A stretch of 64,000 nt of DNA from JAKAGZ01 sp963748105 (GCA_963748105.1 CAVVHP010000011.1:1-64000), one strand, 5' to 3'; positions 1 through 9,339 are shown, numbered from the stretch's first letter. Notes: a model not told the origin generated them from the sequence alone. Made by a program: numbers and translations.

Positions 1-1019
1 GCAAAGCCGGGGTAGAAGAATTTATTCCTTCTGATGAAAGGTGGATTAAAGCACATATTAATAAATTTTCACTTAACGCTCCCGATGGAACTGAAGTTAT
101 AATTGAATTTAAAGATACTGGCTACATGCTTGAGAGAAGAATATTTGACTATGAACTGGCTATGACTGCAGCAAGAGCAGGCGCTGAAATTTTAACGCGT
201 GCTTATGTAAATGGTCTTTTGTTTGAAGGCAATAAAGTTGCCGGAGTAAAATATGAATTTCGCGGGGAGGAAAGAGAAGTTAAAGCCAAAATAGTTATTG
301 GCGCGGATGGTGTTGAATCCCGGATCGGGCGTTGGGCCGGGATAAAAACATATATTGATTTTCGTGATATGGAATGTTGCGCGCAGGTTACAGCTTCAAA
401 CGTAATGGTGGATCCTGAAACATTATATTTCTATTTTGGAAAAAATGTTGCACCGGGTGGATATTTTTGGGTTTTCCCAAAGGGCAAAGATGTTGCTAAT
501 GTTGGTCTTGGAGTTGGCGGTATGGTTGGAAAAGAAAGATCAGCCCTTTCTTTTTTAAATAATTTTTTAGGAGAAAATCATCCGAAGGCCGCTATTTTAA
601 CATCAATTGCAGGCGGTGTTCCAAGTGCAGTAACACTTGAACAAATTTCTGCGCCCGGCATTATGCTGGTCGGTGATGCAGCCAGGCAGGTAAATCCTCT
701 TAGCGGTGGAGGAATTGCAAGCGGAATGATCGGGGGAAGTATTGCAGGTAGAATTGCCGGTGAATCAATTAAATTGAAAAAACCGGACCACATACTTACA
801 TATGATAAAGCCTGGCATGACAGACTAGGAAAGCGACACGAAATATTTAACAATATTAAAAACGGCATTTATAATTTTACGGATGAGAAGTTCAATAAGA
901 TTGCTCATTCTTTTAATAAAGTTCCTTATAGTAAAAGATCTCTGGGCAAAATATTTGCTTCAGCATTGATGAATCAACCATCTCTATTAGTAGATATTGC
1001 TAAGGTATTTGTTGTTTAG
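1..1019 (+). CDS. Geranylgeranyl reductase family flavoprotein (5' end outside window)
   Basis: The reading frame is open from base 3, so the N-terminal FAD-binding Rossmann motif lies upstream of the window. Visible parts are the internal motif IGADGVESRIGRWAG (GADG-type NAD(P)/FAD motif of PHBH-fold enzymes) and the second FAD motif GDAARQVNPLSGGGI, both typical of the geranylgeranyl / digeranylgeranylglycerophospholipid reductase family, which reduces double bonds in isoprenoid chains. In a bacterium of this type a role in quinone or carotenoid side-chain reduction is possible, but this is inference. The C-terminus looks complete. Other flavin monooxygenase-like families are the alternative. 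Confidence 0.8.
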   Translation, partial: KAGVEEFIPSDERWIKAHINKFSLNAPDGTEVIIEFKDTGYMLERRIFDYELAMTAARAGAEILTRAYVNGLLFEGNKVAGVKYEFRGEEREVKAKIVIGADGVESRIGRWAGIKTYIDFRDMECCAQVTASNVMVDPETLYFYFGKNVAPGGYFWVFPKGKDVANVGLGVGGMVGKERSALSFLNNFLGENHPKAAILTSIAGGVPSAVTLEQISAPGIMLVGDAARQVNPLSGGGIASGMIGGSIAGRIAGESIKLKKPDHILTYDKAWHDRLGKRHEIFNNIKNGIYNFTDEKFNKIAHSFNKVPYSKRSLGKIFASALMNQPSLLVDIAKVFVV

Positions 1020-1107
1020 CGAAACCTTATGGAAAAGGTAGAGTTAAGTTCAGTAATTACTATGATATATGTATATTAACCAATAAATAATCATACCGTT
1101 AGATTTT

Positions 1108-3024
1108 ATGCCCCCAAAAGAGCATGAACGTAAATTAAATAACAAAAAGGCCCCTTCTCTTAAACGCCCAAGAAAAGGTGTAAAGAAAGGAAAGGGAAAT
1201 TTATCCACCGAATTCTCTCCTATCATCTACCAACTTGATTTTATAAGTGATCTCTCCCTGATTATTAATTCAGAAGGTGTTGTGCTTGCCTCAGGTAAGC
1301 CCCAGAAGTTACCCGGTGCAAAAAAGGATGTTTTTATAAACAAAGATATCTTTATGTTTTACAAAGAAAATCTGAAAAAAGAAGACATTCTTAACCAAAT
1401 CAGGTTAAAAAAATATAAAACCATTTCACTTGATCTTGAATACGCTAAAAACAAAGAAGCTTCGGTAGTTACCAGGTGGTCTCCCCTAAATTATAATGAG
1501 GAAAAAGGAAAATATTTCCTTTTATTAAATTTTGTTACCAGCCTTCATCGTTCCCGCACTAACAAGAAAAAGAATATCGCTATTCAGGGAGAATTTACCT
1601 GGCACTCTTCCAGTGGGATTAAAGACAGGACTACTGAATATTCTGAAAATGTTACAGCCGAAACCGGATTTTCGAATAGAGATATTAAAAGGAAACCTGA
1701 AGGTTTCATGTCTATTATTTATCCTGATGATTATGAAAATGTTAAGAAGCAATATGAGAATTTTCTTGAGGATCAAAATCGAACAAATTTGCGTTTAGTC
1801 TACCGCATAGAAAGAAAGGATAAGAAATATGTTTGGTTGAAAGAAGTGATAACAGTTAATCGGGATAAAAAAGGAAAGGCTGTAAGTTCCAGCGGCTTCA
1901 TTTCAGATGTAAGTGATTTAATGAAAGCTGATGCCGCTCTTGTTAAGTCAATTGAAAATTTAAAAAAATTAAATGCTTCAAAAGACAAATTTATTTCAAT
2001 GCTCTCTCACGATCTTAGAGCTCCGTTTACGAGCATACTTGGTTTTGCAGAAATACTCATTAATGAACAAAATCTTTCAAACACAGAAAAATTAGAATAC
2101 CTGACATATATTCATGAATCTTCACAAAATCAACTTCAGCTAATTAATTATCTTCTTGATTGGAGTCGTCTGCAAACAGGTAGAATGAAAATTGAGCTAC
2201 AGCGATTGCATGCACAATCTGTAGTTTTTAACTGTGTCTCTTCACTTACAGGAAATGCAATAAGAAAAAACATCGATATAAAAGTAAAAGTTAACGTAAA
2301 TATCTTTGTTCAGGCTGACGAAAGACTCTTAACTCAGGTTATAACTAATCTTTTAAGCAACGCAATTAAATATTCCTTTTCTGATAAAATCATTGAAATT
2401 TCCGCCGAACTCTTTAATGATGAATTAATTGAATTTGTTGTGAAGGATGAAGGACTGGGGATAAGTGAAGACAACAAAAATAAACTATTCAAGATTGAGC
2501 GGATGTTCTCTACAAAAGGGACGAAAGGAGAAAAAGGGACAGGACTAGGCCTGTCCCTTGTAAAAGAGATAATTGAAAAACACAAAGGCGATATTTGGTT
2601 TTATTCAAAGTTTGGGAAGGGTAGCGATTTCCATTTTACAATACCAAGATCGCCCAATATTATTCTATTAGTAGATCCGAGTGATGAAGATAATAAACAT
2701 TTAAAAAAAGTAATTAAGAAAAATTTCACCGATTTTCAGGTTATTGCCACTACAAATGGGTATCAGGCTATGAGTGTTGTTTTAAAGGAACTTCCTTCAC
2801 TGGTTATAACAGAACACGAAATGCCCCTGATGAGTGGGATCCAATTGATTGAATCTATCAGAAGAGGGGAAAAAAACTCCCGAATTCCCATACTGCTGGT
2901 AACTGGTTCAGATATTGAAAGGGTTAAAATAGCCATCCAGAATGTGAGTGTTTTTGAAGTACTTCAGAAACCAGTCAACGAAAGGAAACTTGTTGAAAAG
3001 CTGGATTCAGCCCTCAGGATTTGA
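1108..3024 (+). CDS. PAS hybrid histidine kinase with degenerate C-terminal receiver
   Basis: 638 residues, no obvious membrane segment, basic N-terminus. A PAS-like region covers about residues 150-275. The HisKA box SHDLRAPFTSILGF carries the predicted phospho-accepting His301; the ATPase domain has the N box NLLSNAIKYS, DEGLGIS and GTGLGLSLVKEI. Residues about 520-638 form a receiver domain with the acidic pair (LLVDPSDED), the Thr of LLVTGSD and the Lys of LQKPVNE, but the phospho-acceptor position reads VITEHEMP, with Glu569 where Asp is expected. The receiver therefore probably cannot be phosphorylated normally, or it mimics the phosphorylated state. There is no adjacent response regulator. 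Input signal unknown. Confidence 0.9.
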   Translation: MPPKEHERKLNNKKAPSLKRPRKGVKKGKGNLSTEFSPIIYQLDFISDLSLIINSEGVVLASGKPQKLPGAKKDVFINKDIFMFYKENLKKEDILNQIRLKKYKTISLDLEYAKNKEASVVTRWSPLNYNEEKGKYFLLLNFVTSLHRSRTNKKKNIAIQGEFTWHSSSGIKDRTTEYSENVTAETGFSNRDIKRKPEGFMSIIYPDDYENVKKQYENFLEDQNRTNLRLVYRIERKDKKYVWLKEVITVNRDKKGKAVSSSGFISDVSDLMKADAALVKSIENLKKLNASKDKFISMLSHDLRAPFTSILGFAEILINEQNLSNTEKLEYLTYIHESSQNQLQLINYLLDWSRLQTGRMKIELQRLHAQSVVFNCVSSLTGNAIRKNIDIKVKVNVNIFVQADERLLTQVITNLLSNAIKYSFSDKIIEISAELFNDELIEFVVKDEGLGISEDNKNKLFKIERMFSTKGTKGEKGTGLGLSLVKEIIEKHKGDIWFYSKFGKGSDFHFTIPRSPNIILLVDPSDEDNKHLKKVIKKNFTDFQVIATTNGYQAMSVVLKELPSLVITEHEMPLMSGIQLIESIRRGEKNSRIPILLVTGSDIERVKIAIQNVSVFEVLQKPVNERKLVEKLDSALRI

Positions 3025-3122
3025 GTAAATTTCCACAAAATTCTTCTCCTAAATTGCTTCAATTTCTTCCAAATCTTTAGCTTTATAAGTATATTTTATA
3101 TCTCAATAATTCGGAGGTTGTC

Positions 3123-4451
3123 TTGAACTTAGCTGTAGTTGGAACAGGTTATGTGGGTCTGGTTACCGGGACTTGCTTTGCAGAAACCGGAAATAGCGTA
3201 ATCTGTGTTGATATTGATAAAAATAAAATAGAAAAAATGAGAAAGGGGAAAATTCCAATTTATGAGCCCGGACTCCAACCTATTTTTGAAAGAAATATTA
3301 AAGATAAAAGAATAGCATTCACAACAGATCTTCATGATGCAGTCAGAAAAGCAGAAGTAATATTTCTTTGCTTGCCAACCCCACAGGACGGAAGTGGCAG
3401 TGCCGATTTGAAATATGTAATGGGCGTAGCAGATGATTTGGGTCGTTTTTTCAAAAAAGAACCTGATCAAGGTTTTAAAGTGCTTGTAGATAAAAGCACT
3501 GTTCCGGTAGGGACAAGTGATAAAGTGAGAAATGCTGTGAAAAAACACGCGCCGGATTTCGATTTTGATGTGGCATCAAATCCTGAATTTCTCAGGGAAG
3601 GAATGGCTGTTGAAGATTTTATGAAACCCGAAAGAGTTGTTGTTGGAACCAGTAGTGAAAGAACGAAAAAAATATTAGAGCAGTTATATGAACCGTTTGT
3701 TCGTTCCGGAAACCCGATTTATTTTATGGATGAAAAATCAGCGGAAATGACAAAGTATGCTGCAAATTCATTTCTCGCGACCAAAATTTCTTTTATGAAT
3801 GAGATTGCAAATCTTTGCGAACTCACAGGGGCTGAGGTTGATAAAGTTAGGGTTGGAATAGGATCCGATTCGAGGATCGGAAAAAGATTTTTATTCCCGG
3901 GTGTTGGATATGGCGGATCCTGTTTTCCCAAAGATGTTGTTGCATTAGTGAATACCGCCAACGAGCACAAGTACGACTTTAAGATTTTAAAGTCTGTTAT
4001 GGAGGTAAATAAAAACCAGGTGGATTTCTTTTTTGATAAAATAGAAAAACATTTCGAAGGAAAGTTAAGGGGTAAACAACTTGGCTTGTGGGGATTGGCC
4101 TTTAAGCCCAACACTGATGATGTTCGGGAAGCACCCGCAATAGCATTAATTAGAAAATTACTGAAAGCAGGGGTAAAAATTACAGCTTATGATCCGGAAG
4201 CTGTAGAAACAACGAAAGCGGTAATCGGTGACAAAATTGTTTATGCAAAAACTAATTATGATGCTATAAAGGATGCAGATGCACTCGTAATTGTTACAGA
4301 ATGGAATGAATTTCGAAATCCGGATCTTGATAAAATAAAAGATTTATTAAAAAATCCTGTAATATTTGACGGTCGTAATTTATATGACCTGGAAAAAATG
4401 CGTGAGAAAAAATTTGTTTATTATTCAATTGGACGGGAAGCAGTTTTATAA
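3123..4451 (+). CDS. ugd: UDP-glucose 6-dehydrogenase
   Basis: 442 residues, the usual family length. Oxidises UDP-glucose to UDP-glucuronate with two NAD+, supplying uronic acid for surface polysaccharide. N-terminal Rossmann motif VVGTGYVGLVTGTCFAE, conserved NPEFLREG, and the catalytic cysteine in GVGYGGSCFPKD; C-terminal UDP-binding domain contains GLAFKPNTDDVREAP. The start is TTG at 3123, preceded by CGGAGG at about 3112. It is followed 17 bp later by a specialised NusG, a combination seen in polysaccharide loci, although no other polysaccharide gene adjoins here. Confidence 0.95.
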   Translation: MNLAVVGTGYVGLVTGTCFAETGNSVICVDIDKNKIEKMRKGKIPIYEPGLQPIFERNIKDKRIAFTTDLHDAVRKAEVIFLCLPTPQDGSGSADLKYVMGVADDLGRFFKKEPDQGFKVLVDKSTVPVGTSDKVRNAVKKHAPDFDFDVASNPEFLREGMAVEDFMKPERVVVGTSSERTKKILEQLYEPFVRSGNPIYFMDEKSAEMTKYAANSFLATKISFMNEIANLCELTGAEVDKVRVGIGSDSRIGKRFLFPGVGYGGSCFPKDVVALVNTANEHKYDFKILKSVMEVNKNQVDFFFDKIEKHFEGKLRGKQLGLWGLAFKPNTDDVREAPAIALIRKLLKAGVKITAYDPEAVETTKAVIGDKIVYAKTNYDAIKDADALVIVTEWNEFRNPDLDKIKDLLKNPVIFDGRNLYDLEKMREKKFVYYSIGREAVL

Positions 4452-4468
4452 ACGAAGTAATTAAAGAA

Positions 4469-5020
4469 ATGCAGGAGACAAAAGACAATTTTGATGGTCA
4501 ATTAAATAAACCAGAAGCTGAACGTTTCTGGTTTGCTTTATATACCAAACCTAAATCAGAATTTAAAGCAGCCGCACAACTCGAATCTGTTGATATCTCT
4601 TATTACCTTCCTACTGTTACAAAAACAAAACAGTGGAGTGACCGAAAGAAAAAAGTGACGGAGCCGATTATGCGCGGATATATTTTTATTTATGCCGACG
4701 AAAGCGAGCGCCTGCTTTCTGTTGAACAATATGCAATTGTGAGATGTGTTTATGATAGAGGTAAAGCAGCTAAAATTCCGGAATGGCAGATTGAAAATTT
4801 GAAGAAAGTATTGAATAGAGAGAGTGATGTAATTATTCATGAAGGGCTGGTACCCGGTAGGAAGGTTTTAATAAAAGATGGACCATTTGAAGGTATAATC
4901 GGTGTGATACAAGAGGTGGATGACGGCAGGAATAGATTGGCAGTTTCTATAGATTTATTAAATCGCTCAATACTTACTCATTTACCGGCTGATAGTACAT
5001 ATGAATTAATAAGGGAATAA
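4469..5020 (+). CDS. NusG-family transcription antiterminator (RfaH/UpxY/LoaP-like)
   Basis: 183 residues: an NGN domain (FWFALYTKPKSEFKAAAQL, then RGYIFIY) and a C-terminal KOW domain (VLIKDGPFEGIIGVIQEV). The housekeeping nusG normally lies beside secE and ribosomal protein genes; this copy follows ugd, so a specialised elongation factor for a polysaccharide or other long operon is the better reading. It acts by binding RNA polymerase and reducing pausing or termination. Two bases separate it from the YhaM-like gene, so the genes are likely cotranscribed. Target operon not identifiable from the window. Confidence 0.85.
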   Translation: MQETKDNFDGQLNKPEAERFWFALYTKPKSEFKAAAQLESVDISYYLPTVTKTKQWSDRKKKVTEPIMRGYIFIYADESERLLSVEQYAIVRCVYDRGKAAKIPEWQIENLKKVLNRESDVIIHEGLVPGRKVLIKDGPFEGIIGVIQEVDDGRNRLAVSIDLLNRSILTHLPADSTYELIRE

Positions 5021-5021
5021 A

Positions 5022-6014
5022 ATGCTAAATCAAACAGAACTCACGAAACTTAGTAAAGGAGATGAATTAGATCATTTTCTTTTATTGCGTAAAATTGAAA
5101 TTAAAACCGCACGAAACGGAAGCGATTATTTAAATCTTGAACTTGGAGATCGTTCAGCATCATATTCATCCAATATCTGGGATAATTTTTCTTTTATTTA
5201 TAATAATTTTAAAGTAGGAAATATTGTAAAAATTAAAGGCACAATTGATGAATACCAGGGAATTCCTCAGATAAAGATTTCAACAATAAAACCGGTGGAA
5301 AAATCAGAAAATATCAGCATCGCGGAGTTTATGCCGAAATCCCAAAGGGATTTACAGGTAATGAAAAAAGAATTTAAGGACAGGCTGGAAGCGGTTAATA
5401 ATACCGTTCTAAAATCGCTGATGAAATTAATCTTTAATGACGAAAATTTTGAAAAGTTTTCAAATTCTCCTGCCGGTAAATCCTGGCATCACGCTTATGT
5501 GCACGGACTTATAGAACACACCCTTGAAATAATGAAGATTTGCGACCTGATGTGTGATATTCATTCTGAAATAAATCGGGACCTGCTGATATGCGGGGCA
5601 ATGATGCATGATTTTGGAAAAACGGAAGAATTAAGTGTTGAAGAATCGTTCAATTATACAGACAAAGGAAAGTTGCTTGGTCATATTGTCATATCTGCTA
5701 TGATAATTAACGAACAGTCGAAAAACATTCCGAATTTTCCGATAGATTTAAAAAATAATCTATTACACATTGTACTCAGTCACCAGGGAAAACTTGAATT
5801 TGCATCTCCGGTTGTTCCCAAGACTATTGAAGCGATTACTCTTTACCAGGCCGATGAACTTAGCGCTAAAGTTAATGCTTATAAAAATGCGCTGGCTTTA
5901 GGGATTAAGGGTGATAATAAATGGACCAGATTCATTTCACTGGCCGGGACTGATTTACATCAGCATAATTTTGCACCAGAAGATGATGAGTTAAATAAAA
6001 CACTTTTCGATTAA
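5022..6014 (+). CDS. YhaM-type 3'-5' exoribonuclease (OB fold + HD domain)
   Basis: 330 residues. The N-terminal part (about 15-100) is an OB-fold nucleic-acid-binding domain (LRKIEIKTARNGSDYLNLEL). The HD phosphohydrolase domain follows, with metal-binding residues in HHAYVHGLIEHTLEI and the HD pair in MMHDFGKTEEL. This matches YhaM/CBF1-type exonucleases, which degrade RNA or ssDNA from the 3' end with Mn2+ or Co2+. It sits between the NusG-like gene and a sirtuin, spaced 2 and 17 bp, so probably in one transcript. Confidence 0.85.
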   Translation: MLNQTELTKLSKGDELDHFLLLRKIEIKTARNGSDYLNLELGDRSASYSSNIWDNFSFIYNNFKVGNIVKIKGTIDEYQGIPQIKISTIKPVEKSENISIAEFMPKSQRDLQVMKKEFKDRLEAVNNTVLKSLMKLIFNDENFEKFSNSPAGKSWHHAYVHGLIEHTLEIMKICDLMCDIHSEINRDLLICGAMMHDFGKTEELSVEESFNYTDKGKLLGHIVISAMIINEQSKNIPNFPIDLKNNLLHIVLSHQGKLEFASPVVPKTIEAITLYQADELSAKVNAYKNALALGIKGDNKWTRFISLAGTDLHQHNFAPEDDELNKTLFD

Positions 6015-6031
6015 TAATATTTTTTTCTAAG

Positions 6032-6775
6032 ATGAATTTGCTTGATGATAAAGCGATAGAAAAAATCCGTTCTGCCAAATCAATTGTTTTTTTCACCGGT
6101 GCCGGTGTTTCAGCGGAAAGTGGAATACCGACTTTCAGGGGGAAGGACGGTATCTGGAATAAATTAAAGCCTGAAGAGCTGGCTAATTTCAATGCGTTCC
6201 TTAAAAACCCGGAAATAGTTTGGGAGTGGTATAAGCACAGAAAAAAAATTGTCTACGAATCAAAGCCCAATCCTGCACACAAAATAATTTCTGATTTTCA
6301 AAATATTGCCAAAGATGTAACTGTAATTACGCAGAATATTGATAATTTACATCGCCGGGCAGGAAGCAAGAAAATTTTTGAACTGCATGGAAACATTGAA
6401 AGAAATTATTGTATCGATTGTAAAAAGCCATATAATAGTGAAATTGAATTGGCAGACGACGTTCCCAGGTGTGGTTGCGGGGGATTGATAAGGCCCGATG
6501 TTGTGTGGTTCGGCGAATATTTGCCCCAGGATCAGTTTACAGGTGGTGAAAGAGCAGCAAAAAGTTGTGATGTTTTTTTTATAGTTGGTACTTCCGCAAT
6601 TGTGTACCCGGCGGCTTCCTTAATATTTGTAGCCAAAGAAAGCGGTGCTTATATAATTGAAGTAAATATTGAAAGGACAGAAATTTCCCGGTATGCAGAT
6701 CGATCATGTTTCGGTGAGGCAGGAACCATTCTGCCAATTATTTACAAACAGATTCAATCCAGTACACATGATTAA
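6032..6775 (+). CDS. cobB: Sirtuin, NAD-dependent protein deacylase
   Basis: 247 residues. Removes acyl groups from lysines using NAD+. NAD-binding motif FFTGAGVSAESGIPTFRG, the TQNIDNLHRRAG motif, the catalytic His in ELHGNI, and a zinc site with CIDC followed by CGC. The WYKHRK segment supplies the Tyr-x-x-Arg pair that in class III sirtuins (SIRT5, E. coli CobB) recognises succinyl or malonyl lysine, so desuccinylase activity is likely. Starts at ATG 6032, 17 bp after the YhaM-like gene. The 3' end overlaps the convergent MarR-like gene by 4 bp. Confidence 0.92.
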   Translation: MNLLDDKAIEKIRSAKSIVFFTGAGVSAESGIPTFRGKDGIWNKLKPEELANFNAFLKNPEIVWEWYKHRKKIVYESKPNPAHKIISDFQNIAKDVTVITQNIDNLHRRAGSKKIFELHGNIERNYCIDCKKPYNSEIELADDVPRCGCGGLIRPDVVWFGEYLPQDQFTGGERAAKSCDVFFIVGTSAIVYPAASLIFVAKESGAYIIEVNIERTEISRYADRSCFGEAGTILPIIYKQIQSSTHD

Positions 6776-7225
6776 CTATTATTTTCTAATCCCACTTTTC
6801 GGCAAAGCCTTCCAAGTGTTTCCAATTCTTCTTTAGATAAAACACTCATTTGATTTTTAATCAATTTTACCTGACCCGGCAGAATTTTTTCAAATACTTT
6901 TAGTCCTTTTTTTGTCATATGAATTTCATACTGCCGTCTGTCTTCTTCGTCTCTTTTTCTGATTACTAATTTTTGTTTTTCAAGATTATCTACAACGTGC
7001 GTTATATTTCCACCGCTCTTTAATATCTTTTCACCCAGAGTCTTTTGTTTGAGAGGACCAAGATGAAAAATAGCATCGAGAATTCCGAACTGGCTTTCTG
7101 TTAAACCTTTTTTATTAAGATTTGCAGAATTTTTTGATGAAATAGTCTCCGCGCATCTGATAATTTTTATGAATGTGTTTAGAGCAAGAATTTCTTCTTT
7201 GCTACCCGAATAATTTGGTTGCCAT
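6772..7225 (-). CDS. MarR-family transcriptional regulator, one frame break
   Basis: No single long frame is open here, but joining two frames gives about 150 residues of a clear MarR winged helix: KGLTESQFGILDAIFHLGP, LGEKILKSGGNITHVVDNLE, then RDEEDRRQYEIHMTKKG, the DxRxxxxxLT-like wing. From ATG at 7225 the frame stops after seven codons; removing one base of the CCC run at 7205-7207 (plus strand) restores it to the stop at 6772. Either a sequencing insertion or a recent pseudogene. Divergent MarR targets are not obvious; the next gene on the same strand encodes a GlsB/YeaQ protein. Confidence 0.75.
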
Positions 7226-7264
7226 TATTGTACAGTGATGTTTAGAAAAATTTATACCGGTAAT

Positions 7265-7543
7265 TTATGTTCTTCCTCTTTTAAATAACAGGCTTATTAT
7301 TCCGGTAAATACAACTGCACCGATAATTGACCAAACAACCGGGAAAGCGGTACCTCCGATATTCAAGACAAAAAATTCCGGCAGCATCATTTTTCTTGCA
7401 AGCCATTCTCCAAGCAGGGCACCGATAAAACCAACAACGATTGAAACCACGCACCCACCATGACTGTAACCCACCAGAGACTGAGCAATTGATCCGCAAA
7501 TTCCTGCAATTACCAGCAATAATAAAAACCCCATTAGTGTCAT
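7265..7543 (-). CDS. GlsB/YeaQ/YmgE family small membrane protein
   Basis: 92 residues, almost entirely three hydrophobic glycine-rich segments with small loops: FLLLLVIAGICGSIAQSLVG, VVSIVVGFIGALLGEWLARK and VVWSIIGAVVFTGIISLLF. This fits the 'transglycosylase-associated protein' family, short inner-membrane proteins linked to stress response whose molecular function is not established. It lies 39 bp upstream of the MarR-like gene on the same strand and could be transcribed with it. Confidence 0.8.
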   Translation of the reverse strand: MTLMGFLLLLVIAGICGSIAQSLVGYSHGGCVVSIVVGFIGALLGEWLARKMMLPEFFVLNIGGTAFPVVWSIIGAVVFTGIISLLFKRGRT

Positions 7544-7705
7544 AATAATCCTCTTACAATTTAATTGTCTGTAAGCAATATCCGCATAATTATAACAAAA
7601 TATTCGGATTCTTTCCTTATATTTTGTAGAGGAAGATGTTATGAATTTATTTGCTACTTTCCCAATTATATTTATAAAATTAATTCTATTTACGAGGATT
7701 TACAG

Positions 7706-8149
7706 ATGAAAATAGCCATTGGTGCTGATCACGGCGGATTTGAATTGAAACAATTTCTGATCGAGGAGTTAAAAAAGAAAAATTATGATTTAACGGATCT
7801 TGGAAATACAGTTTATGACGCGAAAGATGACTATCCTGATTTTGCAATTGAGGTTGCAAATGCAGTCTCTTCCGGCAAAGCTGACCGGGGAATAATAATC
7901 TGCGGGAGCGGAGTTGGGGCAAACATTGCCGCAAATAAAGTAAAAGGTGTAAGAGCGTGCTTATGCCACGATACATATTCCGCTCACCAGGGTGTTGAGC
8001 ACGATGCGATGAATGTTCTTTGCATGGGTGCCCGAATAATCGGAATTGAAACGGCGAAGTCCCTTGTTTTTTCATTCTTAAATGCTAATTTTATCAAAGA
8101 AGAAAGGTTTATGAGAAGACTGGAAAAAGTAAATAATATTGATAAATAA
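7706..8149 (+). CDS. rpiB: Ribose-5-phosphate isomerase B
   Basis: 147 residues from ATG 7706; the frame is open further upstream, but the RpiB fold begins exactly here (MKIAIGADHGGFELK) and ACGAGG lies a few bases upstream. Interconverts ribulose 5-phosphate and ribose 5-phosphate. Family motifs include ADHGG, the active-site Cys in IICGSGVGANIAANK, and CHDTYSAHQGVEHDAMNVL. The transaldolase gene follows after 19 bp, giving a small non-oxidative pentose phosphate operon. Confidence 0.95.
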   Translation: MKIAIGADHGGFELKQFLIEELKKKNYDLTDLGNTVYDAKDDYPDFAIEVANAVSSGKADRGIIICGSGVGANIAANKVKGVRACLCHDTYSAHQGVEHDAMNVLCMGARIIGIETAKSLVFSFLNANFIKEERFMRRLEKVNNIDK

Positions 8150-8168
8150 AAAGTTTGAGGTGAATTTT

Positions 8169-9287
8169 ATGGCTAATCCTTTAATTGAACTGGAAAAATT
8201 CGGACAGAGTATCTGGATAGATAATATAAGCCGAGGAATGCTGAAAAAAGGCGAATTAAAAAATCTTGTGGAAAATGATGGTATTACCGGTGTGACCTCC
8301 AACCCGAGTATTTTCCAGAAAGCTATCGGAAAAGGAAATGATTACGATGAGCAGCTGAAAGAATTATTATCCGAAAATTCAGATCTTACCGCCCAAGAAT
8401 TATTTGAAAAGCTTGCTGTTAAGGATATACAGGATGGTACAGACGTTCTGGCGGGAGTTAATAAAAAAACAAATGGCATGGATGGTTATGTCAGCCTGGA
8501 AGTTTCACCCGATTTGGCATATGATACAAATGCCACAATTGAAGAGGCCAGGAAATTATTTAAAGAGGTTAACAGAAAAAATGTAATGATTAAAATTCCC
8601 GCTACTCAGGAAGGAATACCTGCTATCCGACAAATGATTTCCGAAGGAGCAAACATTAATGTTACATTGATCTTTTCACAGCCTGTTTATGAGCAGATTG
8701 TTGATGCGTATCTAAACGGATTGGAAGATCGGGTAAAGCAGGGGAAAGACATTAATAAAATTGCCTCTGTAGCAAGTTTTTTTATTAGTAGAATAGACAC
8801 AGCTGTAGATAACGCCCTTGAGGAAAAAAATAACGAAGATCTGAAGGGCAAAATTGCTATTGCAAACGGAAAACTAGTCTACCAAAAATGTGACGAAATC
8901 TTTGCGAGCGACAGATTTAAAAAGCTGCAAGAAAAAGGAGCACAAAGACAGAGACTTCTGTGGGCAAGTACCAGCACTAAAAATCCCGCCTACTCTGATG
9001 TGCTTTATATTGAAGAATTAATAGGTAAAAACACCGTAAACACAGCACCTCCTAAAACAATAGACGCCTATAAGGACCACGGAAATCCTGAGGAGAGAAT
9101 CACAAGAAATGTTGATGAAGCAGAAGCACAAATGAATAAACTTGCTGAGCTGGGCATTGACTTCATAGAAATAACAAAAAAATTAACCGAAGACGGTGTC
9201 GTTCTTTTTGCGAATTCTTTCAAAGAATTAATGGAGGAAATTGAAAACAAAAAGAATGATCTTCTAAAGAACGCTATTTCAGCGTAA
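8169..9287 (+). CDS. tal: Transaldolase (long, TalB-unrelated subfamily)
   Basis: 372 residues from ATG 8169, chosen because GAGGTG precedes it by about 7 bases; an in-frame ATG 30 bp earlier lacks such a site. Transfers dihydroxyacetone units between sugar phosphates. Motifs: GITGVTSNPSIFQKAI near the N-terminus, VSLEVSPDLAYD, and the catalytic Schiff-base lysine in NVMIKIPATQEGIPAI; ASVASFFISRIDTAVD and LLWASTSTKNPAYSD are also conserved. The length matches the actinobacterial/cyanobacterial type rather than the 220-residue TalA-like type. Operon partner of rpiB. Confidence 0.95.
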   Translation: MANPLIELEKFGQSIWIDNISRGMLKKGELKNLVENDGITGVTSNPSIFQKAIGKGNDYDEQLKELLSENSDLTAQELFEKLAVKDIQDGTDVLAGVNKKTNGMDGYVSLEVSPDLAYDTNATIEEARKLFKEVNRKNVMIKIPATQEGIPAIRQMISEGANINVTLIFSQPVYEQIVDAYLNGLEDRVKQGKDINKIASVASFFISRIDTAVDNALEEKNNEDLKGKIAIANGKLVYQKCDEIFASDRFKKLQEKGAQRQRLLWASTSTKNPAYSDVLYIEELIGKNTVNTAPPKTIDAYKDHGNPEERITRNVDEAEAQMNKLAELGIDFIEITKKLTEDGVVLFANSFKELMEEIENKKNDLLKNAISA

Positions 9288-9306
9288 GTTATTACATCTC
9301 TGAATT

Positions 9307-9330
9307 CAGTCCCCTCAGGTGAGGGGACTG
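9307..9330. terminator. Hairpin between convergent tal and arsM
   Basis: Perfect 10-bp stem CAGTCCCCTC / GAGGGGACTG around an AGGT loop, between two converging genes. A T-rich stretch (TATTTTTT) lies about 10 bases past the stem on the plus strand, so it is a plausible but not classical terminator for tal. Confidence 0.55.
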
Positions 9331-9339
9331 GAGACCGTT

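Noticed and set aside
7565..7705. N-terminal extension of RpiB
   Set aside because: The open frame is chance; the family begins at ATG 7706 with a ribosome site just upstream.
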